Assembly: GCA_003497135.1 (NCBI GenBank)
Contig: DNKR01000036.1
Location: 1-5,032, forward strand
DNA from: Candidatus Uhrbacteria bacterium
GTDB lineage: Bacteria; Patescibacteriota; Patescibacteriia; UBA9934; UBA9568
DNA length: 5,032 nucleotides
Direction of reading: 5' to 3'
Position 1 is the stretch's first letter; every line of letters begins with the position of its first letter. Below are positions 1-5,032 of this stretch, piece after piece. The notes under the pieces are model-generated. The model was not told the origin of the DNA. It was given only the letters and a program-made list of their open reading frames with translations, and made no database searches. The translations under genes and the position numbers were made by a program.

Positions 1-62
1 GCGTGGCGGGGTCGAAATGACGGTAATAATAAAACTCTTCACTCACTTCTACTCTCTACTTT
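1..62. repeat. Intergenic repeat downstream of prfB (left copy of a flanking inverted pair)
   Basis: This short non-coding stretch follows the prfB stop codon. Positions 8-24 (GGGGTCGAAATGACGGT) match the reverse complement of 4986-5002 at 15 of 17 bases. Positions 32-43 (AAACTCTTCACT) match the reverse complement of 4966-4977 at 12 of 12. The spacers are 7 and 8 bases, so the two blocks form one composite unit present at both window ends in opposite orientation. Sequences resembling TCGAAATGACGG occur as dispersed intergenic repeats in many bacterial genomes, which is general background and was not checked here. No hairpin with a T-tract is visible for terminating prfB, so its terminator is either outside the window or not intrinsic. 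Confidence 0.6.
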
Positions 63-69
63 CTACTTC
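49..69. repeat. Three-copy 7-base tandem repeat overlapping the prfB stop codon
   Basis: Read on the minus strand the three units are GAAGTAG, AAAGTAG and AGAGTAG, differing only in the first two bases. The first unit contains the last lysine codon and the TAG stop of prfB (65-63), so the repeat begins inside the gene. It continues into a related purine-rich stretch (GTGAGTGAAGAG on the minus strand) that belongs to the flanking repeat. Confidence 0.5.
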
Positions 70-1161
70 CCCCTCTCCCATTTAAGAAACGCTTCTATGA
101 ACATATCTATTTCGCCGTTCAGCACTGCCTGCGAATCTGCTGTTTCGGCTTCGGTTCTATGATCTTTTACCATTTGATACGGATGCAGCACATACGAACG
201 AATCTGATTGCCCCATTCAGCGCTCTGATACTCCCCGCGCAATTTTTTCTTTTCAGCATCAAGTTCTTCCAATTTCATCTTGTGCAGTTTTGATTTTAAT
301 ACTTTTATCGCTGTTTCTTTGTTTTGCAACTGACTGCGCTCGTTTTGGCACGAAACAGTTATATTTGTCGGGATGTGCACCACGCGCACTGCGGAATATG
401 TTGTGTTCACGCTCTGGCCTCCTTTGCCTGATGACATGAATGTGTCTATGCGCAAATCTTTCGGATCAATTTCAATGTCTTTGATGTCTTCCAATTCAGG
501 CAAAACTTCTATTAGCGCAAACGAGGTGTGGCGCATCTTTTCCGCGTCAAACGGCGATATGCGAACCAACCGATGCACTCCGGCTTCTGATCGCAAGTAT
601 CCGTAAGCATACCTTCCCTGCACCCGAAACATTGCTGATTTGATTCCCGCCTCGCCTCCGCGCGATTCTGAAAGGATTTGAATCGAGAATCCTTTGTTCT
701 CGCAAAATCGCGTTACCATTCTTAAAAGCATCTCCGCCCAATCCTGCGCTTCTGTTCCGCCAGAGCCGGAATGAATAGCGACTACAGCGTTTGCCTTGTC
801 GTGCTCGCCGCCAAACAGGGTCTGAAATTCAAGCTTTTCAAATTCGCGCTTAAGTTCATTGTGCTGTTTTAAAATATCTTCTGCAAGAGCATTGTCTTTT
901 TCCGAATATGCCATTTGCGCAAGATCAATAGCGTCTTTTACGCGTTTCTCAAAACTGTCCCATACTCCCAGTTCAATGCGCAATTCGCCTGCTTCTTGAC
1001 TGATTTTTTTCCCGCGTTCTTGATCGTTCCAAAAACCCTGCGCGCTCATCTGCAATTCCAGTTCGTTTAATCTTGTTTTTACATTAGCGTGGTCAAAGTA
1101 ACCCCCTAATGGCAGTAGCACGACCTTTGAGCTCTTCTAAATCAGAAATTAGCTCTTTCAT
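63..1161 (-). CDS. prfB: Peptide chain release factor 2, expressed by programmed +1 frameshift
   Basis: RF2 recognises UAA and UGA in the ribosomal A site and triggers hydrolysis of peptidyl-tRNA. The sequence shows a start ATG at 1161-1159, 22 sense codons, an in-frame TGA at 1095-1093, then a +1 shift into the frame that runs from GAC (1094-1092) to TAG (65-63). The joined product is 365 residues, the same length as E. coli RF2. The pre-shift peptide (MKELISDLEELKGRATAIRG) aligns with the E. coli N-terminus, ending RGLL-D against RGYL-D. In full-length numbering the stop-recognition tripeptide SPF lies at about 202-204 and the catalytic GGQ at about 247-249, preceded by the core GSGGTEAQDW motif. 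A Met codon at 1121 opens the downstream frame but is not the true start, because the residues before Asp23 would be out of frame. The gene follows the Tic20-like gene by 5 bases, so it is probably co-transcribed. No Shine-Dalgarno precedes the start. It ends in TAG, an RF1 codon that RF2 does not read. Confidence 0.97.
1092..1107 (-). promoter_or_regulatory. RF2 autoregulatory +1 frameshift site
   Basis: On the minus strand the order is AGGGGG (1107-1102), a 3-base spacer TTA, slippery codon CTT (1098-1096), then TGA followed by C (1095-1092). This matches the E. coli prfB site (AGGGGG, TAT, CTT, TGAC) in element order and spacing. In the known mechanism the internal Shine-Dalgarno pairs with 16S rRNA at very short spacing. 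When RF2 is scarce, slow decoding of the weak UGA-C stop lets the peptidyl-tRNA slip from CUU to UUU. Abundant RF2 instead terminates at UGA, releasing a 22-residue peptide and lowering its own synthesis. Confidence 0.95.
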
Positions 1162-1166
1162 AATTA

Positions 1167-1532
1167 TTATAATTTTATTTTTTTAGCGTATTGGCCAAGA
1201 ACAGGCATTTCCCAATACTTGCCATTAAGTGCGTTCACAATTCCAAGCAAAGCAAGAACAATAATCGCGACCCATCCTGCCGCAATCGCAAGCCAGCCCA
1301 AAATAGGAATAAAAATCAGGAAAAACTTAACGATCCAAAATAAAATCGTTGCCACGGTTAAAACAAGTCCTTGTTTGCCGTGAAATTGCGCGAATTCGGA
1401 ATTCGGCTTGCCTAAAAGAGGAATAAGGCAAAGAATCCATAGATAGCCGATCGCTGAAATTAGCTTATTTTCCTCAATATCTTTTGAAGACGGACTTAAA
1501 ACATTAGGAATATTTTGATCTTGGAAATCCAT
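1167..1532 (-). CDS. Tic20/DUF4870-like small integral membrane protein
   Basis: This is a 121-residue hydrophobic protein. A polar N-terminus (1-22) is followed by about three membrane segments, roughly 24-41, 53-75 and 76-102. The conserved-looking parts are ENKLISAIGYLW (21-32), the QFHGKQGLVL segment entering the second helix (49-58), and a C-terminus with GIVNALNGK and PVLGQYAKKIKL. This pattern fits the DUF4870 group, which is often annotated as Tic20-like, hence chloroplast-import names in databases. The bacterial function is not established and no transport role should be assumed. The ATG at 1532 is preceded by an A-rich leader without a Shine-Dalgarno. The stop TAA (1169-1167) lies 5 bases before the prfB start, suggesting a two-gene unit driven from the divergent promoter region. 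Family assignment is by recalled motif similarity. Confidence 0.75.
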   Translation of the reverse strand: MDFQDQNIPNVLSPSSKDIEENKLISAIGYLWILCLIPLLGKPNSEFAQFHGKQGLVLTVATILFWIVKFFLIFIPILGWLAIAAGWVAIIVLALLGIVNALNGKYWEMPVLGQYAKKIKL

Positions 1533-1563
1533 ATTTTTTGCTTATTTTACGGATTATCTAAAT

Positions 1564-1592
1564 ATAATAGCACAACCTTGACAAATAATGAA
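1564..1592 (-). promoter_or_regulatory. Candidate leftward promoter for the Tic20-like gene and prfB
   Basis: On the minus strand an extended -10 element, TGC followed by TATTAT (1572-1564, five of six to TATAAT), lies 17 bases after a weak -35, TTCATT (1592-1587, three of six). Transcription would start near 1557, giving a leader of about 25 bases before the ATG at 1532. The -10 lies immediately beside the -35 of the rightward chaperonin promoter, so the two may compete for RNA polymerase. This is prediction only; the surrounding sequence is AT-rich and chance matches are easy. Confidence 0.4.
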
Positions 1593-1609
1593 TATTTAGA
1601 GATTATATT
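1578..1609 (+). promoter_or_regulatory. Candidate sigma70-type promoter for groES-groEL
   Basis: A perfect TTGACA (1578-1583) is followed after 17 bases by GATTAT (1601-1606, four of six to TATAAT). An overlapping TATATT at 1604-1609 is a better hexamer but sits at 20-base spacing. Transcription would begin near 1613, leaving about 30 bases of leader before the groES ATG at 1644. No CIRCE operator (TTAGCACTC, 9 bases, GAGTGCTAA) is visible in 1533-1643, so HrcA control is not supported by the sequence. Confidence 0.55.
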
Positions 1610-1643
1610 GTTTCCAGAAGTAATAATTTAACATATCACTAAT

Positions 1644-1931
1644 ATGCTTAAACCGCTTTCTGACTACATTATAGTCAAACCATTATCAGACGAAGAAGTC
1701 CGCGCATCAGGAATTGTTTTGCCTGACACACGCGACAAAGAAAGACCTGAACGAGGAGAGGTAATATCTGTCGGGCCGGGGAAACTTTTGGAAAACGGCC
1801 AAAGGAGTCCGATGGAAGTAAAGCCCGGGGACAAGGTCATGTTTAAAAAATATTCCCCTGATGAAATAAAAATTGACAACGCAGAGGCGCTCGTAATCCG
1901 CATGGAAGACATTGTCGGGGTTATTGAATAA
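1644..1931 (+). CDS. groES: Co-chaperonin GroES (Hsp10)
   Basis: GroES forms a heptameric lid on the GroEL ring in the cytoplasm, closing the folding chamber in the ATP-bound state. The 95-residue product has the usual family length. It begins MLKPLSDYIIVKPL, carries the mobile loop with the GroEL-contacting hydrophobic triplet in ASGIVLPDT (about residues 22-30), then the GEVISVGPGK strand, VKPGDKVMFKKYSPDEI, and the C-terminal strand ending DIVGVIE. The ATG at 1644 starts the family's normal N-terminus. No Shine-Dalgarno lies just upstream; a purine run, AGAAG, is more than 20 bases away. groEL follows after 23 bases in the same direction, the standard chaperonin operon order. Confidence 0.97.
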   Translation: MLKPLSDYIIVKPLSDEEVRASGIVLPDTRDKERPERGEVISVGPGKLLENGQRSPMEVKPGDKVMFKKYSPDEIKIDNAEALVIRMEDIVGVIE

Positions 1932-1954
1932 AACATCAATCTTAAATTTCTATT

Positions 1955-3577
1955 ATGGCAAAACTAATTGCTTATCACGAAGATTCGCGCGCGGCTATTA
2001 AACGCGGCGTGGACAAACTGGCAAACGCTGTGAAAATCACACTTGGGCCAAAAGGCAGGAATGTTGTTATTGAGCGCAGTTACGGAGCGCCAACTGTTAC
2101 AAAAGACGGCGTAACAGTCGCAAAAGAAATTGAACTGCGCGACAGATTTGAAAATCTGGGTGCGGAGATGGTAAAGGAAGTCGCGTCAAAAACAAACGAT
2201 GTCGCAGGAGACGGAACAACAACAGCAACATTGCTTGCGCAAGCTCTGGTAGCAGAAGGTCTCCGCAATGTTACAGCAGGAACCAACCCTCAAGCGATCC
2301 GCAGAGGAATTGAAAAAGGCGTTGATGCTGTTGTGCGTGAACTTAAAGAAAGAATTTCAACACCTATCAAAGGCAAAGACATTGCCAATGTGGCTTCTAT
2401 CAGCGCGAACGACGCGGAAATCGGAAACATGATAGCAAAAGCTATTGAAAAAGTCGGAGAAAACGGGGTCATTACAGTTGAAGAAAGCCAAACCCTTGGA
2501 TTGGAAATGGAAATCGTTGAAGGCATGCAATTTGACCGCGGATATGTTTCCGCTTACATGATCACAAACGCGGAACAGATGAAAGCGATTTACGAAAATC
2601 CTTATATTCTTATAACTGACAAAAAAATCAGCTCAATCCAAGACATACTGCCGATTATGGAAAAAGCCGCGCAAGCAGGGCGAAAAGAACTTGTTATTAT
2701 TTCTGATGATGTTGACGGAGAAGCGCTCGCGACACTTGTTGTAAACAAGCTTCGCGGAACATTCAACACGCTCGCAATAAAAGCCCCTGCTTTCGGAGAC
2801 AGAAAAAAAGCAATGCTTGAAGATATTGCGATTTTGACAGGCGGAAAGGTTATAAGCGAAGAAGTCGGATTAAAACTTGAAACAGCTGAACTCAAAGACC
2901 TTGGAGAAGCGCACAAAATCGTCTCTACAAAAGACGCAACAACTATTGTCGGTGGCAAAGGCGAGGAAGCCGCGATAAAAGACCGCGTTGAACAGCTGCG
3001 AAAAATCAAGGAACAGTCAGACAGCGAATTTGAAAAAGAAAAGCTTGATGAGCGCATTGCCAAACTTGCAGGCGGAGTCGCTGTTATAAAAGTCGGGGCC
3101 GCAACAGAAACAGAAATGCGAGAACGCAAGCACAGATTGGAAGACGCTGTTTCTGCAACAAAAGCCGCTGTAGAAGAGGGCTTGGTTCCGGGCGGAGGAG
3201 TCGCATTGCTTAGAGCTCGCGATGTATTAGATACGGTATCAGTTGACGGCGATGAAAAAATCGGAATCACGATCTTGCGCAGAGCTCTTGAGGAACCGAT
3301 TCGCACGATCGCGGAAAACGCAGGCAAAGACGGATCGGTAATCGCTTCAAAAGTTCAAGAAGGCGAAGGCGCGTTCGGATACAATGCCGCAACCGACAAA
3401 TACGAAGACATGCTTGCGGCAGGAATAATTGACCCGACAAAAGTTACAAGAAGCGCGCTTCAAAACGCGGCATCAATCGCCGTAATGATTATCACAACAG
3501 AGGCCGCAATAACAGAAGAGCCAAAAGAAGACAAAGGCCATTCGCACGAAGACGCTGGAATGGGCGGAATGATGTAA
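1955..3577 (+). CDS. groEL: Chaperonin GroEL (Hsp60)
   Basis: GroEL is the tetradecameric cytoplasmic chaperonin that folds non-native proteins with ATP and GroES. The 540-residue protein is full length, with E. coli-like features at an offset of about one residue: TLGPKGRNV (29-37), TKDG with the nucleotide-binding Asp51, the GDGTTT loop (85-90), and the apical domain in the middle. AFGDRKKAMLEDIAILTGG (279-297) is also present. RLEDAVSATKAAVEEG (394-409) carries Asp397, equivalent to the ATPase Asp398 of E. coli, followed by PGGGVALLR. The tail ends in a short Gly-Met run, GMGGMM, after a His-containing stretch, the usual disordered C-terminus type. The ATG at 1955 gives the canonical MAK start. 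The 23-base gap from groES contains no Shine-Dalgarno. I see no sign of truncation or of a divergent paralogue. Confidence 0.98.
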   Translation: MAKLIAYHEDSRAAIKRGVDKLANAVKITLGPKGRNVVIERSYGAPTVTKDGVTVAKEIELRDRFENLGAEMVKEVASKTNDVAGDGTTTATLLAQALVAEGLRNVTAGTNPQAIRRGIEKGVDAVVRELKERISTPIKGKDIANVASISANDAEIGNMIAKAIEKVGENGVITVEESQTLGLEMEIVEGMQFDRGYVSAYMITNAEQMKAIYENPYILITDKKISSIQDILPIMEKAAQAGRKELVIISDDVDGEALATLVVNKLRGTFNTLAIKAPAFGDRKKAMLEDIAILTGGKVISEEVGLKLETAELKDLGEAHKIVSTKDATTIVGGKGEEAAIKDRVEQLRKIKEQSDSEFEKEKLDERIAKLAGGVAVIKVGAATETEMRERKHRLEDAVSATKAAVEEGLVPGGGVALLRARDVLDTVSVDGDEKIGITILRRALEEPIRTIAENAGKDGSVIASKVQEGEGAFGYNAATDKYEDMLAAGIIDPTKVTRSALQNAASIAVMIITTEAAITEEPKEDKGHSHEDAGMGGMM

Positions 3578-3590
3578 AAAATAAATTCAT

Positions 3591-3645
3591 GTGGTAGTGG
3601 TTCAATATATTGAACCGCTACCACCCGAAATTGAACCGCTACCAC
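3591..3645. repeat. Three-copy 16-base repeat after groEL, including a 34-base palindrome
   Basis: Copies 2 and 3 (3609-3624 and 3630-3645) are identical direct repeats of ATTGAACCGCTACCAC with a 21-base period. Copy 1 (3591-3606) is the same unit inverted, with one substitution. Copies 1 and 2 make a near-perfect palindrome (3591-3624): in RNA a 15-pair stem with one G-U pair and a 4-base loop (TATA). Copy 1 can equally pair with copy 3 across a 23-base loop, so two hairpins are mutually exclusive. The array starts 13 bases after the groEL stop and precedes the terminator, so it should be in the groEL transcript 3' end. No T-tract follows it directly, so it is not itself a typical intrinsic terminator. 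Function unknown; it could be an mRNA 3'-stabilising hairpin, a protein-binding site, or a dispersed repeat. Confidence 0.85.
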
Positions 3646-3672
3646 TGGAAATCAAGGGCGATAAAACAAATC

Positions 3673-3702
3673 AACAGAATGGCAAATCGTCATTCTGTTT
3701 TT
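3673..3702 (+). terminator. Rho-independent terminator of groES-groEL, possibly bidirectional
   Basis: The arms AACAGAATGGC (3673-3683) and GTCATTCTGTT (3689-3699) pair over 11 positions with one G-U, closing a 5-base loop (AAATC). Five T residues (3698-3702) follow on the plus strand. This is a classic intrinsic terminator for the chaperonin operon. On the minus strand the same hairpin is followed by a broken T-rich stretch (GATTTGTTTTAT), so it may also stop transcription of the convergent membrane-protein gene. That gene's TGA stop (3692-3690) lies inside the hairpin. Confidence 0.8.
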
Positions 3703-4961
3703 GTGTCAGAAAGGCGAAGTGTCATAGCAAGCACAAATGCGGCAAGCGCAAGGCCGCTCCACAAGGACCAAAGATAATGATCAAACAAAGATATTATAAG
3801 CAAGCAGTTGCCCATCGCAAGCGCGCCAATTGCGTATTTGTTTTTTAGACGAGAATAATTAAACCGGTCTATTGACGCAATCCACGCAAAAAGAAATATA
3901 AACGCGATTGCACCCGATTCTGCAAACGAAAGTAAGATTGAATTATGCACCGGCTGGTATGCGTACGCTGGATCGCCCGGTTTTATTTCTGAAAGCCGTT
4001 TTGTATACATTCCAAACCCCAAACCAACAGGCCAGGATCCGCCAACAACTTGCGGGTATTCGCGAATCTGCACAACTCGCTCGCTTATTGAGCGCTGCTC
4101 AAGACGGTTAGAAAAATCAAACCGCTCGCTGATCTGACCCGCAAAAACAGAAACAGCAACAGCGATTAATATCAAAAACAGCGACACAGCAGGCAGAGCG
4201 CGCTTTATGGATCCATGCGCGACAAACACAAGCAGAACAGACGCAATCACAGCAGACAACGCGAGCGCGAGCCACGCGCTGCGCGAATACGAATAAATTA
4301 GCGCGATAAAATCAAGCGCAAGAACAGCGCACAAAAATAATCTTTTGTTCAGCCGCTTGTACAAAGACGATAGAATAAAAATCGCAATTGCGCCAACAGC
4401 CGCGTATCCGCCAAAAACATTCGGATGCGGAAATGTTCCATACGCGCGCAATTCTCTTCCTGATTCTGTTTCTATAACCGATGTACCGGATAAAACAGCG
4501 TCTTGTCCTGCAATGCCAAAAACAGACGATGGTTGAACTTGGTCAGTATATGCTTGAGTCAGGCCGAGAACCAATGGAATAATCAAGCCCAGCACAAACG
4601 CGAACAAAAGATTTTTTGTTTTAACATGCCTGTCAAGAAGCTGGACAAACAATACATAAGCAAAAGCAATGTTGACCCAAAGCGCTGCAGAATGAATCGG
4701 GCTTTTTGAAAGCAGCGCTGATGCAAGAGCGGCTATGACAAAAACAGCTCCAAACAATATTGGCGCGCGAAAAGCATATTGCGTTCTGACTTTAAGCCGC
4801 AAAATAACGCACAGCGCGAGCAAAACTTGCGTAACATACAAGCCAACAGTGCCGTATTCCCAAACAGCTCCGCCAATCAGCGGAGAATCAAATATCCACC
4901 GCGACTGGAACGGCAGAAAAAAGAGAAACAAGTATAAAAGCGCGTTTGCGAGAGAGTGCAT
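3690..4961 (-). CDS. O-antigen ligase/polymerase-like multi-pass membrane protein (Wzy/WaaL superfamily)
   Basis: This 423-residue protein has about 11-12 predicted hydrophobic helices, roughly at 4-22, 32-55, 66-85, 92-110, 117-137, 183-202, 206-224, 229-249, 254-274, 341-361, 375-393 and 396-415. Polar loops lie at about 138-182 and 275-340. Family-type motifs are LRAYGTFPHPNVFGGYA (171-187), YSRSAWLAL (224-232), and the extracytoplasmic loop ending QPVHNSILLSFAESG (336-350), whose His339 sits where WaaL-type enzymes keep a conserved histidine. Members transfer or polymerise undecaprenyl-linked glycans onto lipid A-core, proteins or other acceptors; the acceptor cannot be told from sequence. 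If the host is a CPR bacterium, a surface glycan or glycoprotein is likelier than LPS, by inference. The start ATG (4961-4959) is the first start codon after an in-frame TGA upstream. No Shine-Dalgarno is seen. It converges on groEL, and its upstream neighbour lies outside the window. Confidence 0.82.
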   Translation of the reverse strand: MHSLANALLYLFLFFLPFQSRWIFDSPLIGGAVWEYGTVGLYVTQVLLALCVILRLKVRTQYAFRAPILFGAVFVIAALASALLSKSPIHSAALWVNIAFAYVLFVQLLDRHVKTKNLLFAFVLGLIIPLVLGLTQAYTDQVQPSSVFGIAGQDAVLSGTSVIETESGRELRAYGTFPHPNVFGGYAAVGAIAIFILSSLYKRLNKRLFLCAVLALDFIALIYSYSRSAWLALALSAVIASVLLVFVAHGSIKRALPAVSLFLILIAVAVSVFAGQISERFDFSNRLEQRSISERVVQIREYPQVVGGSWPVGLGFGMYTKRLSEIKPGDPAYAYQPVHNSILLSFAESGAIAFIFLFAWIASIDRFNYSRLKNKYAIGALAMGNCLLIISLFDHYLWSLWSGLALAAFVLAMTLRLSDTKTE

Positions 4962-5032
4962 AGGAAGTGAAGAGTTTAAAAGTACACCGTCATCTCGAAC
5001 CCTTTTTCATGGTGGGTAGGGACGCACAGCTG
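4962..5032. repeat. Intergenic repeat upstream of the O-antigen ligase-like gene (right copy of the inverted pair)
   Basis: Positions 4966-4977 and 4986-5002 are the inverted partners of 32-43 and 8-24 at the left end. The repeat abuts the start codon of the minus-strand gene within 5 bases, so the 5' leader of that gene consists largely of repeat sequence. I cannot point to a convincing promoter here. The remaining bases 5003-5032 show no coding or structural signal. Confidence 0.6.

Noticed and set aside
63..1121. prfB as an uninterrupted 352-residue gene starting at Met 1121
   Set aside because: The first nine residues are out of frame relative to RF2 homologues. The frameshift site and upstream ATG at 1161 give the correct N-terminus.
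1533..1643. CIRCE-like operator upstream of groES
   Set aside because: Only a TAGCAC hexamer (1568-1573) resembles part of the left arm. No GAGTGCTAA arm exists at the required distance.
2602..3327. Long minus-strand open frame (241 codons) antisense to groEL
   Set aside because: It is a Ser/Ala/Pro-rich frame opposite a highly conserved gene, with no family resemblance. It is an expected by-product of groEL codon usage.
3591..3624. tRNA fragment suggested by the GGTTCAA string resembling a T-arm
   Set aside because: No acceptor, D or anticodon arm can be found around it. The string is explained by the palindrome.
3591..3645. Remnant CRISPR array
   Set aside because: There are only three copies, one inverted, with spacers of 2 and 5 bases and no cas genes. 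The geometry does not fit CRISPR.
3591..3848. Plus-strand open frame starting at GTG in the repeat cluster, reading MVVVQYIEPLPPEIEPLP and on
   Set aside because: It begins in the palindrome, crosses the terminator, and then runs antisense through the O-antigen ligase-like gene. The proline heptads are a by-product of the 21-base DNA repeat.
4735..5019. Plus-strand open frame over the 5' end of the O-antigen ligase-like gene
   Set aside because: It is antisense to a well-supported membrane protein, has no recognisable domain, and reads into the end repeat.

Overview
The window holds five protein genes in three transcription units and almost no unexplained space. Base composition is moderate. 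None of the five starts has a recognisable Shine-Dalgarno sequence, and the protein families have the flavour of Candidate Phyla Radiation bacteria (Patescibacteria, Parcubacteria-like): a short Tic20/DUF4870-like membrane protein, a GTFPHPN-type O-antigen ligase-like protein, and a GroES with CPR-like sequence. This placement is an inference from protein and gene-start character, not from a marker phylogeny. A release factor 2 gene and a TGA-terminated gene argue for the standard bacterial code, and against the Gracilibacteria/SR1 code in which TGA is glycine.

Layout. Bases 1-62 are an intergenic repeat region. On the minus strand (1532 down to 63) lie a Tic20/DUF4870-like membrane protein and, 5 bases after its stop, prfB (release factor 2). 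The prfB gene is not a plain 352-residue ORF. It starts at 1161 and is read through an in-frame TGA by a canonical +1 programmed frameshift (AGGGGG, TTA, CTT, TGAC), giving a 365-residue protein. Bases 1533-1643 are a compact divergent promoter region with overlapping signals for both directions. Rightward from it run groES (1644-1931) and groEL (1955-3577), a classic chaperonin operon with no visible CIRCE operator.

The space after groEL (3578-3689) holds an unusual cluster of three copies of one 16-base repeat, two of them forming a 34-base palindrome. It is followed by an intrinsic terminator whose hairpin contains the stop codon of the convergent last gene. That gene (minus strand, 4961 down to 3690) is a multi-pass O-antigen ligase/polymerase-like protein, probably acting in surface glycan assembly.

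Both ends of the window (about 8-43 and 4966-5002) carry related sequences in inverted orientation, probably members of a dispersed intergenic repeat family.

No new multi-gene system is evident. The points most worth following are the RF2 frameshift in a window otherwise without Shine-Dalgarno sites, the three-copy repeat after groEL, and the repeats at both ends. The genes are mostly housekeeping (translation termination, protein folding) plus envelope functions.
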